60,794 nucleotides of DNA from NCBI GenBank assembly GCA_046047755.1, contig JBJOHK010000114.1, positions 1 to 60,794 of the forward strand, read 5' to 3'. The position numbers were made by a program, and so were the translations under genes. The notes below the pieces were generated by a model. The model was given only the letters and a program-made list of their open reading frames with translations. It did not search any database and was not told the DNA's origin. Every line of letters starts with the position of its first letter. Position 1 is the stretch's first letter. This document shows positions 52,402-60,161 of this stretch, piece after piece. Origin of the DNA: JALRLA01 sp046047755 (lineage in GTDB: Bacteria; Bacteroidota; Bacteroidia; NS11-12g; UBA955).

Positions 52402-53511
52402 ATGCGAAATCTTGCCGTCTTCATACTGACCTTATTCATTATCCTCAGAGGATGGGCCCAAACCACTGTGGCTCCAGTGCGGGTGGCTGTATTGCTACCA
52501 TTTCATACTGAAAAAGGTAGCAACGACGCCTTTAATCAGGCCATGTTGGACTACTGGGCGGGCATTCAATCTGCAGCCAATGAATTGGCTGACAATGGAA
52601 TAAACAGTGAAATCAATTTGCGCAATTTCACAGCTGACAGTTCTTTCCTCTGTTCAGTCGCGGGAAAATTGTGGCTCAATCAGCATGATTTGGTCATTGG
52701 CCCCGTATATCCAAAACAATTGGCCGATTTAGATAGAGGAAACCCTATTACAAAGCCCTGGGTATCACCATTAGCTCCTTACGCCTTCAAACAAGCCAGT
52801 AATGGTATCTCTATGTTTGCCAATGACAGCTTGAGGTTACTTGGGTTATGCAACGAGTTTTCTCGCTGTTTTCCCAAACACAAAATTGTCATTATCAGTC
52901 CAGACAAACCTAAGAATGCCGCTCAAAACGCCGCTAATCGTGATCGATTGAAAGCCTTATTAGGAGACCAGGCCACTGTACACACCTGGAAAACACAATC
53001 TCAAACTTTGACTCCTTATTTGCCAACGGGCAACGATTCTTTTCTATTCGTATATACCGATCAATTCACAACTGAAGCCCATTCTTTCCTCTCCAAGAAA
53101 GCCTTAGACACCAGAAATAGCTATGGTATTGGTGCTTTTGATTGGTTGGACGCCCAAGAAAAGAGCCCATTGGCGAGCGAACAAAAAGCACGCATGTTGT
53201 ACCCCAGCAATGTTGTACTTCATTTCAACGACTCAACAGTCAGCTCCATCAGCCAACGAATGGCTCTTTCTGAGTGGGGCGAGCCTAGTAAATATGCATT
53301 TATTGCCTATGATCAGTTCCAATTTTTGCTAGGTCATTACTCCGCCAACCCCTCCATGAATCCTTTTGTTTATGGACCCAGGAATTCGAGTGCTATCTAC
53401 CAAGGTGCCATCCAGAATATTTGCCTCTACCCAACAGGGTATGGATTGGGCAATGCCGGTATTCGTTTGGTGCGCTTAGAAGGTGAATTTCAAATACCCA
53501 TTGTACCCTGA
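52402..53511 (+). CDS. Exported PBP1-fold protein, function unknown
   Basis: 369-residue secreted protein with signal MRNLAVFILTLFIILRGWAQ. It begins with a type 1 periplasmic-binding-like pattern: VRVAVLLPFHTEKG, then a helix with YWAGIQSAANEL, then DLVIGPVYPKQLADL, then KPWVSPLAPY and KIVIISPDKPKN, like ABC amino-acid receptors and LpoA. From memory, homologues next to guaA in other Bacteroidota often carry a LysM domain; none is visible here. It may be a peptidoglycan-regulating or ligand-binding lipoprotein-like factor, but no lipobox is seen. It starts 3 nt after guaA. Confidence 0.75.
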   Translation: MRNLAVFILTLFIILRGWAQTTVAPVRVAVLLPFHTEKGSNDAFNQAMLDYWAGIQSAANELADNGINSEINLRNFTADSSFLCSVAGKLWLNQHDLVIGPVYPKQLADLDRGNPITKPWVSPLAPYAFKQASNGISMFANDSLRLLGLCNEFSRCFPKHKIVIISPDKPKNAAQNAANRDRLKALLGDQATVHTWKTQSQTLTPYLPTGNDSFLFVYTDQFTTEAHSFLSKKALDTRNSYGIGAFDWLDAQEKSPLASEQKARMLYPSNVVLHFNDSTVSSISQRMALSEWGEPSKYAFIAYDQFQFLLGHYSANPSMNPFVYGPRNSSAIYQGAIQNICLYPTGYGLGNAGIRLVRLEGEFQIPIVP

Positions 53512-54626
53512 ACCACCTTCGAAAACAACTTCAACATTGCCTAGGGCTGCTGGATTCGTACGCATTTGACGAACCCTTTCATTTATACCTAGCCAAGGCC
53601 TTTAAATCTCAACCGGGTTGGGGAAGCAGAGATCGCAAGCGATACAGAAGATGGTGCTATACCTATTTCAAATTCAGCTACATCGACATTCAAAATTGGC
53701 CTAGGGCGCTGAGCGAAGAGACCTTGGTTCATGCCCTATTGGCTAGTCCATCTACCCTTGAACAAGAGCGCAGTACGATGCTCGATTGGGGAATTACCCC
53801 AACAGAAAGAAATGCTGCCATTAAACCATTTGACTCGAACGTTAGCACAGGGGTAAATCTATCAGAGTACTGGAACTGGTTTCAACAGGAACCCAGTGTT
53901 TTTGTCAGGAGATTGAAGCCGTGGAAATCTGATTTCCCGATTCCGGTGAATGACGTAGAAGATTCTTATTTGAAATTTGCTCCGGGAACATCCTTGCAAC
54001 AAGCCCAGGAACAAGGATATTGTTTCATCCAAGATTTAGGCTCACAGCTCAGCGTTCAACACGAATGCTTTGACAGCCCATCTCCCCTTCTTGTTTGGGA
54101 TGCGTGTTGCGGTGCTGGAGGAAAAAGTCTTCAATTGCTCAGCCAGTACAAATCCATTCAATTGGTCTGCAGCGATACTCGAAAATCGATTTTAGACAAC
54201 CTGAGAGCTCGATTTATTTCGGCCCAGTTGCGAGTTCCTTTGGCCTTTGATTTTAATCCATTAAAAGATTCGAATTCCAAGTGGATGGGTCCCGAATCCT
54301 TTGATCGCATTTTGCTCGATGTTCCCTGCAGCGGCTCTGGAACCTGGCGCAGAAATCCAGAAGAGTTGCATCAACTCAATGCCTCCAAAATTGAATCATT
54401 GGTACCCATACAAGCTGAATTGCTCAATAGGTGCTCTATGCGATTGAAACCCGGAGGATATTTAGTCTACATCACCTGTTCTGTATTTCAGGAAGAAAAC
54501 GAAGAGCAAATAGCCACTTTCATTAGCCATCACCCTGAATTCCATGTAGAAGAACAGGGAATGGTAGGCGGCCCGAGTCAGGATGCTGATTATTTGTTCC
54601 GGGCGGTTCTAAAGAAAATCAACTAG
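53508..54626 (+). CDS. RsmB/NOP2-type RNA cytosine-C5 methyltransferase with apparent CTG start
   Basis: SAM-dependent rRNA/tRNA m5C methyltransferase family, 372 residues if begun at CTG 53508. The frame is open from a TGA at 53484 and contains no ATG, GTG or TTG before 53724. The stretch 53508-53724 encodes a genuine family N-terminus: GWGSRDRKRYRRW (residues 37-49), matching the family WGsRDR motif. The catalytic core shows LLVWDACCGAGGKS (SAM loop), ILLDVPCSGSGTWRRNPE and VYITCSVFQEENEEQ with the two Cys. CTG overlaps the previous TGA (CTGA), mimicking the ATGA couplings elsewhere. The alternative start TTG 53724 would lose the N-terminal motif. Its last 8 bp overlap fabH. Confidence 0.75.
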   Translation: MNHLRKQLQHCLGLLDSYAFDEPFHLYLAKAFKSQPGWGSRDRKRYRRWCYTYFKFSYIDIQNWPRALSEETLVHALLASPSTLEQERSTMLDWGITPTERNAAIKPFDSNVSTGVNLSEYWNWFQQEPSVFVRRLKPWKSDFPIPVNDVEDSYLKFAPGTSLQQAQEQGYCFIQDLGSQLSVQHECFDSPSPLLVWDACCGAGGKSLQLLSQYKSIQLVCSDTRKSILDNLRARFISAQLRVPLAFDFNPLKDSNSKWMGPESFDRILLDVPCSGSGTWRRNPEELHQLNASKIESLVPIQAELLNRCSMRLKPGGYLVYITCSVFQEENEEQIATFISHHPEFHVEEQGMVGGPSQDADYLFRAVLKKIN

Positions 54627-55620
54627 GATCGTAGGCCCACTTGAGGTAAATAGCTCCCCAAGTAAAACCGCCACCGAATGTACTGAAAATCAGATTGTCC
54701 CCTTTTTTGAATTGTTTTTCAAAGTCATAAAGACATAGAGGCAAGGTCCCGCTGGTTGTATTGCCATAGCGATGAATGTTGATTAGGACTTTATCCTTAT
54801 CAAGGCCCATTCTATTTGCCGTTGCGTCGATGATTCTCAAATTCGCTTGATGGGGCACCAACCAATCAACATCTTCAGAAGTCAAACCATTTCGCTGCAT
54901 CACTTCATAGCTAACATCGGCCATATTGGTTACAGCGAATTTGAAAACGGTTTTTCCCTCTTGGTGCACGTAATGCAACTTTTGAGCAACGGTCTCTGCT
55001 GTTGGAGGCTGGACCGACCCACCAGCCGGCTGAATCAAGAATTCACGACCACTGCCATCGACATGCAGTTGAGAATCCAATAGTCCATACCCATCGTAAT
55101 TGGGTTCAAGAAGCACACAGCCCGCCCCATCTCCGAAAATGATGCACGTATTGCGATCTTCGTAATTGATGATGCTGGACATTTTATCAGCACCAACAAC
55201 CAAAACATTCTTGTACTGCCCACTTTGGATCAAGCGAGCTCCGGTTTCCAAACTGAATAAAAATCCAGAACAGGCAGCTGAAACATCAAATCCCCAAGCA
55301 TTTTTAGCCCCAATTTTATCGGCAATGACATTAGCAGTCGCTGGGAAAACATAATCACCTGTAACCGTTCCACAAATGATTACTTCTAAATCTAGGGGAG
55401 ATAATCCTCGTTTAGCCAACATCGGGAGAATGGCTTCAACAGCCATGTCAGAGGTTCCCTTGCCCTCTTCTTTTTGAATGTGGCGTTCTAGAATGCCTGT
55501 ACGCGTTTGAATCCACTCATCAGTGGTATCAACAATGGTTTCTAATTCCTGGTTGGTTAACACATAAGGCGGAACATAACCGCCTACAGCCGTAATGGCT
55601 GCCGTAAACTTATTCAGCAT
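54619..55620 (-). CDS. fabH: 3-oxoacyl-ACP synthase III
   Basis: Starts fatty-acid synthesis by condensing acyl-CoA with malonyl-ACP; 333 residues. The catalytic triad is visible: Cys in VSAACSGFLFSLETGARL, His in WLVPHQANLRIID and Asn in INIHRYGNTTSGTLP. Its start overlaps the plsX stop by 11 bp; it is last in the DUF177-rpmF-plsX-fabH unit and convergent with the methyltransferase gene. Confidence 0.96.
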   Translation of the reverse strand: MLNKFTAAITAVGGYVPPYVLTNQELETIVDTTDEWIQTRTGILERHIQKEEGKGTSDMAVEAILPMLAKRGLSPLDLEVIICGTVTGDYVFPATANVIADKIGAKNAWGFDVSAACSGFLFSLETGARLIQSGQYKNVLVVGADKMSSIINYEDRNTCIIFGDGAGCVLLEPNYDGYGLLDSQLHVDGSGREFLIQPAGGSVQPPTAETVAQKLHYVHQEGKTVFKFAVTNMADVSYEVMQRNGLTSEDVDWLVPHQANLRIIDATANRMGLDKDKVLINIHRYGNTTSGTLPLCLYDFEKQFKKGDNLIFSTFGGGFTWGAIYLKWAYDPS

Positions 55621-56578
55621 TCAATTTGTCTTGTTGCAAAGATTTCATGGAAGATTGAACCATGCTCACAAGATCAGATTTCACCGTATCCAAAGCCAAC
55701 TCAATCATCTTGATAAAGGTATCAGATTTGGTGATACCATGCCCAACGATAACCGGAGCATTTATCCCTAGAATTGGGCTCCCGCCGTAGTGTTTAAAGT
55801 TGAATTTATCTAGATACTCATCATCTACTCCACGTTTGGCTAGTCGATAATACATTCCCTCGCAAACTTTCACGATGGTATTGCCGGTGAATCCATCACA
55901 CACAATGACATCAGCCTGAGAGCCAAAAATATCCCGACCTTCAATATTGCCTACAAAATTGATTGTATCGGTAGCGGCTAATAATTGATGGGCAGCTTTG
56001 CTCATCAGATTTCCCTTTTCAGGTTCTTCACCGATGTTCAACAAACCAACTTTGGGCGAATCTAGATTGTACAATGCCTTGGCCAACAATGACCCTAATA
56101 CAGCAAATTGCTGCAAATGCTCAGGTTTACAATCTGAATTTGCTCCTACGTCCAAAAGAATTCCTGGATGACCTTCCATACGAGGAACAGCCGCAGTTAA
56201 ACAAGGACGATCAAGACCTTCTACAGGTTTGATAACGTGCAATGAACCCACCAACATGGCACCGGTATTACCCGCTGACAAGAAGGCATGAATGCTCTTT
56301 TGAGCCAGTTGCTGGAAACCCACAGACAGAGAAGCCTGAGGTTTGGAGGTAAAAGCGCGTACAGGATGCTCGGCCATGCCGATCACATCAGGACAATCGA
56401 CAATTTCAAGATGAGACAAATCCCAACCTTGATCTTGTGCGATTTGTTCCAACTCCGATTCTATACCATAAAGTACTATTTGGCAATCAGTCAATTGCGA
56501 CTGAGCCAAAACAGCTCCTTTAAGGGCTTCAAATGGAGCGAAATCGCCGCCCATTGCGTCGACACCGATCCGAATCAT
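55610..56578 (-). CDS. plsX: Phosphate acyltransferase PlsX
   Basis: Makes acyl-phosphate from acyl-ACP for phospholipid synthesis; 322 residues. Motifs: IRIGVDAMGGDFAPFEALKG, FLSAGNTGAMLVGSL, LLDVGANSDCKPEHL, VCDGFTGNTIVKVCEG and GGSPILGINAPVIVGHG. The standard partner order rpmF-plsX-fabH is conserved, with an 11-bp overlap into fabH. Confidence 0.97.
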   Translation of the reverse strand: MIRIGVDAMGGDFAPFEALKGAVLAQSQLTDCQIVLYGIESELEQIAQDQGWDLSHLEIVDCPDVIGMAEHPVRAFTSKPQASLSVGFQQLAQKSIHAFLSAGNTGAMLVGSLHVIKPVEGLDRPCLTAAVPRMEGHPGILLDVGANSDCKPEHLQQFAVLGSLLAKALYNLDSPKVGLLNIGEEPEKGNLMSKAAHQLLAATDTINFVGNIEGRDIFGSQADVIVCDGFTGNTIVKVCEGMYYRLAKRGVDDEYLDKFNFKHYGGSPILGINAPVIVGHGITKSDTFIKMIELALDTVKSDLVSMVQSSMKSLQQDKLNAE

Positions 56579-56585
56579 AATAGTA

Positions 56586-56771
56586 TTAAGCTTCGTTGCG
56601 GCCTTTCATGACCTTCTGACCACGGTACATACCTGTTTCAAGGTTTACTCGGTGGTAGAGCGAAACGTCACCAGTTACGGGGTCCGCAATCATGGGGCGA
56701 GACGTCAAAGAATCGTGGGTGCGGCGCTTGTCGCGGCGTGTTTTCGATATTTTTCGCTTAGGATGTGCCAT
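56586..56771 (-). CDS. rpmF: 50S ribosomal protein L32
   Basis: 61-residue ribosomal protein, MAHPKRKISKTRRDKRRTHD start as in Bacteroidota L32, ending in VMKGRNEA. The four-Cys zinc ribbon of some L32 proteins is absent (C-minus type), so it does not need zinc. It lies 7 nt after DUF177 and 7 nt before plsX. Confidence 0.96.
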   Translation of the reverse strand: MAHPKRKISKTRRDKRRTHDSLTSRPMIADPVTGDVSLYHRVNLETGMYRGQKVMKGRNEA

Positions 56772-56778
56772 GTTCCTT

Positions 56779-57327
56779 TTATTTTTTTATTAGATCTTTC
56801 AATTTATCCCATCGTGGATCGACGGAAGTTTGTTCGTTGTTCTTGTTGTTCAGTTCGTCAAGTTTCTGAATCATTTGATTATTGCACGGCTTATTCTCCA
56901 AATTGTCGCAGTTTTTTAACATGGGCAAACTGAAACAAGCCGTTTCAAACACCACTTGTGAAAGGTCAAAATTGATGGCTGATGGCAAAAGGTAAACCAA
57001 TTCTACCCCGTCATCTTCAAATTGACGCTGTTCACTCTCCTCTTCACTATTCAAACGATAAATCAATTTGTATTGACCGTGAACAGGAAAATCAATGGGT
57101 TCCAAACACCGACCGCATTGTTGTCGCAATGTACCTAGAACTTCAAACTGAACATGGATCCAGTTTTTTGTTTTTTCCAGGTTGACATTCAACTCCAACT
57201 CTGCGTTCAGAATTTCGTTGTAATCAAATAATTCAAAGAACGCCAAATCCAAAGAATGCGAAAATTGATGTTGCCCTTCTTTGAGTTTCACAAACTCGAC
57301 AACCAACTTATCACGATCAAAGGACAT
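56779..57327 (-). CDS. DUF177 (YceD) family protein
   Basis: 182 residues, needed for 23S rRNA accumulation in organisms studied. It has the family Cys pair CGRCLEPIDFP in the middle and the C-terminal DPRWDKLKDL motif, always next to rpmF. The ATG at 57327 (MSFDRDK) is preferred to GTG 57333. A TAAATTTG element lies 18 nt upstream. First gene of the DUF177-rpmF-plsX-fabH unit. Confidence 0.92.
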   Translation of the reverse strand: MSFDRDKLVVEFVKLKEGQHQFSHSLDLAFFELFDYNEILNAELELNVNLEKTKNWIHVQFEVLGTLRQQCGRCLEPIDFPVHGQYKLIYRLNSEEESEQRQFEDDGVELVYLLPSAINFDLSQVVFETACFSLPMLKNCDNLENKPCNNQMIQKLDELNNKNNEQTSVDPRWDKLKDLIKK

Positions 57328-57345
57328 AGTCACTCAAACGAACGG

Positions 57346-57353
57346 CAAATTTA
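57346..57353 (-). promoter_or_regulatory. -7 element for the DUF177-rpmF operon
   Basis: TAAATTTG on the minus strand ends 18 nt before the ATG at 57327; exact to consensus, with a short leader. Confidence 0.5.
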
Positions 57354-57401
57354 ATCCTTTTTTTAACCTTTTCAAACAATAAGCTAGCGAAATACAGGAA
57401 T

Positions 57402-57430
57402 AAAAAAAGGGGGACCAAAGCCCCCCTTTT
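57402..57430 (-). terminator. Rho-independent terminator of the gldLMN operon
   Basis: AAAAAAAGGGGG, a loop of about 7 nt, then CCCCCCTTTT, 17 nt after the gldN stop on the minus strand. It separates gldN from the DUF177 promoter. Confidence 0.82.
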
Positions 57431-57446
57431 CAAAAAGAATCATTTC

Positions 57447-58448
57447 TTAATACTCCCACAAATCGTGCTCAAAAATGAAGAGATCATTCTTGACTTTTTC
57501 ACCTTCCAACAAAGCAGCAAGCTGATCTTGTTGAAATTCGGGCTTATCGTTGATATAACGATCATCCCAATCGGTGGTTTTTACAATGTACGAATCGAAC
57601 AAGCGATGCAAATTGATTTGCTGATCCCAGTTCAAACGCATGACATCATTGTAGCGATTGTACACTTCACACTTAGCCAAAGTGGGGCGGCAATCATCCA
57701 TTTTCATCCAGAAAGGCTTCTCATCATAGGTACGACCCATGATTGAACGCGGCTTAACAGGTGCAATGGCGATAATAATAGGCTTCCACTCTCCGTGTTT
57801 GTAATCGAATACCCAATCTTCCATGATTTCAAACTTTTCAATTTTACTCCAGTCGAAATACTCGGCAAAAGAAGTATCAATCAAGTCAGTCGGATCATCA
57901 GAACCTGGACGCTGTTTCTGCGTGGTGATAATTTCAGCCGTAGAGCGAATGATGTCTTCAGGAGTCATCACGCGATTCAAAGAATCTGAAGTGTAAGCGC
58001 GTACAAGACCCTTAGTGCCCAATTCCCAAAAAACTTGTGAAATTGGCTGCTTGGGCCAAGTCCAACAGCGATTCATTTTTTGACGCAAGTCAATGACACG
58101 CCATACGCGACGACGCATTTTTACATCTGCCTCACGCAAATAAGGACGAGCAATTACAACACCTTCTTTGATGCGTGTGTTACCATCATTCTCTACATAA
58201 GCAGGCTCGTAATGAGACTCGGCAGGATCATCATAGTGCGTACCAATCGTAGGAATAACGATTTCTACTGTAACGGGTGCAGCAGGTGTAGTGGAGCCTT
58301 CTGAGCTACCTTCTGAAGATCCACCTCCAGAGTCACCCCAGCCACCGCCTCCGCTCCCGCCGTCATCACCCCAGCCGCCGCCCCAACCGTCTTGGGCTGA
58401 AACTTGAGCTGTAGCGATAAGCGCCAAAATGAATGCTATTTTTTTCAT
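57447..58448 (-). CDS. gldN: Gliding motility/T9SS protein GldN
   Basis: Periplasmic component that works with GldK in the T9SS ring; 333 residues. Signal peptide MKKIAFILALIATAQVSAQ. The mature N-terminus is a Gly/Trp/Ser-rich low-complexity linker (58293-58391) before the conserved core: VIARPYLREADVKMRRRVWRVID, WPKQPISQVFWEL, PVKPRSIMGRTYDEKPFWMKMDDCRP and FIFEHDLWEY. It lies 8 nt after gldM and ends at a terminator. Confidence 0.94.
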   Translation of the reverse strand: MKKIAFILALIATAQVSAQDGWGGGWGDDGGSGGGGWGDSGGGSSEGSSEGSTTPAAPVTVEIVIPTIGTHYDDPAESHYEPAYVENDGNTRIKEGVVIARPYLREADVKMRRRVWRVIDLRQKMNRCWTWPKQPISQVFWELGTKGLVRAYTSDSLNRVMTPEDIIRSTAEIITTQKQRPGSDDPTDLIDTSFAEYFDWSKIEKFEIMEDWVFDYKHGEWKPIIIAIAPVKPRSIMGRTYDEKPFWMKMDDCRPTLAKCEVYNRYNDVMRLNWDQQINLHRLFDSYIVKTTDWDDRYINDKPEFQQDQLAALLEGEKVKNDLFIFEHDLWEY

Positions 58449-58456
58449 GTTATTTT

Positions 58457-60121
58457 TTATTGGAGTGTTCCGCCAGCGTTGTCCAGGAATTTAACCTGTT
58501 TATCGGGGCCAACGGCACGAATTTGATCGAATTGAATCACATCACCAGATCCCAAGCGAGCCAACAATGGCTTAATGGGCTCCAAGCTAGCGCCGTCCAC
58601 GTTGATCACTTTAGGACCATTAGTACGACGACCTACGCAAGTGAAGCGATAACCAACGATGTTGTATTTAACACCGTCGTAGATGAAGTTGTCCAACTGA
58701 GCGACAGCCGTACTTTGAACTTTCATAGAAGACAAAGAAATAGGACCGGCGAACCCAACAGAACCAGCTTTGAAGTAAGGACGGGGTACATTACGAACCT
58801 TGAACTTCTTCTTACCCATAGAAACCACACGGCCATCAGGCAGTTTCGCTGCCACTTCTACCATGCACTCGTTTCCTTGACGGGTTGGAACCAAAACTTT
58901 ATATTTTCCTGGAGGGCCATTCACCAATTTGGTACCACCGCCGACAACGCGAACCATTACGTTTTTAGGATCTACACCACCTACTGAAACAGAGATAGGG
59001 TTATCCAAACCTACGTAGAATACATTCAATTCATCTGCAGAGATAGCCGCTTGAGGAGCAAACACACTGTACTCAGCTTCTGTTTCGTAAACTTTTGGAG
59101 CTCCACCACCAGGAGTGGGAACCTCAATGCCTACTTTGTATTTTGCTCCACCAGGTGACTGAGGAGTAACCTTGTACTTACCTACACCGGCCACAACATC
59201 AATGGGGTTACCATTGACCAAAACACGCATTTGAGCTTTGGAGTTGTAAGCGGCCAACAAAATGTTGGCTTCGTAAGTTTGACCGGTTAATACCGCACTC
59301 ATGGGAGAAGAAACCACAGGAATCAAAGAATCGAATTTGTAATCAGTTGCGTTAACTGATTCTGCCAATGCCTGGGCTATTTCAGCCTCAAGAGCACGAC
59401 AATCGTTCTCAATCTTACTCAACATGGCGAAAACACCACCCAAGGGAGAGTGCTCCAAATACATGGAAACCCAAGTTTGAGCGGTTCCAGTGCTACTCGT
59501 TCCATCTTCCGCGTACAATGAAGTCTTTGACTCAATAGCGGCTTTGCGATCCTTCAAGAACTTAATGGTCTCTGGATTTTTAGCCAAACCAGTGTCTTTG
59601 GTTGCGTTTTCCAAAACACCCAATAAGGCATTACGGGTATCGTTAATGGCTTTTTGCAATTCTTTACCGCGACGTCCCTCTTCTTCCACTACGAAATAAT
59701 TCGCGTGAATCTCCATGTTGTCACCCTGCATAAGCTCATTAACTCCACCTTTGACCAATTGACCTTCTTCATCAGACTTACGGCCAGACTTAGGATCTTT
59801 ACCGTCTCCTGACAAAATCAAAAGATCATTTTTGATTTGGCCAAGCTTTTTGATCAGCTGTTCGCTGATTTTATGAGCTTCATTAACTTTCTCCACTGCA
59901 ACTTTTGCCGCTTGGTTGTCTTGACTAGCCGTTTTTTGAAGGGCTGCCAAAACAGCGTTGTTCTTTTGAACAATGTTGCGAGTAGAATTATCAAGGGAGT
60001 TTTCAATCAAATTGAAAGCCTTGATGATCTCTTTTGATACGTTCAACGCCAAAAGCGCAGTCAACACGAGATACATCATGTTGATCATCTTCTGACGCGC
60101 TGACAATTTACCACCTGCCAT
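58457..60121 (-). CDS. gldM: Gliding motility/T9SS motor protein GldM
   Basis: Inner-membrane protein with one TM helix and a long periplasmic part, the stator partner of GldL driving secretion and gliding; 554 residues. N-terminus MAGGKLSARQKMINMMYLVL, then TALLALNVSKEIIKAF with the TM helix, then helical and four beta-sandwich domains (FYVGLDNPISVSVGGVDPKN, LVPTRQGNECMVEVAAKL) and the conserved C-terminus. It lies 40 nt after gldL and 8 nt before gldN. Confidence 0.95.
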   Translation of the reverse strand: MAGGKLSARQKMINMMYLVLTALLALNVSKEIIKAFNLIENSLDNSTRNIVQKNNAVLAALQKTASQDNQAAKVAVEKVNEAHKISEQLIKKLGQIKNDLLILSGDGKDPKSGRKSDEEGQLVKGGVNELMQGDNMEIHANYFVVEEEGRRGKELQKAINDTRNALLGVLENATKDTGLAKNPETIKFLKDRKAAIESKTSLYAEDGTSSTGTAQTWVSMYLEHSPLGGVFAMLSKIENDCRALEAEIAQALAESVNATDYKFDSLIPVVSSPMSAVLTGQTYEANILLAAYNSKAQMRVLVNGNPIDVVAGVGKYKVTPQSPGGAKYKVGIEVPTPGGGAPKVYETEAEYSVFAPQAAISADELNVFYVGLDNPISVSVGGVDPKNVMVRVVGGGTKLVNGPPGKYKVLVPTRQGNECMVEVAAKLPDGRVVSMGKKKFKVRNVPRPYFKAGSVGFAGPISLSSMKVQSTAVAQLDNFIYDGVKYNIVGYRFTCVGRRTNGPKVINVDGASLEPIKPLLARLGSGDVIQFDQIRAVGPDKQVKFLDNAGGTLQ

Positions 60122-60161
60122 TTGTTATCTTTTTAAGTTTATGTGGTACAGTCAGTTACAA

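Noticed and set aside
58433..58987. 184-codon forward frame antisense to gldM and gldN
   Set aside because: gldM and gldN are clearly coding on the minus strand; this frame has no recognisable domain.
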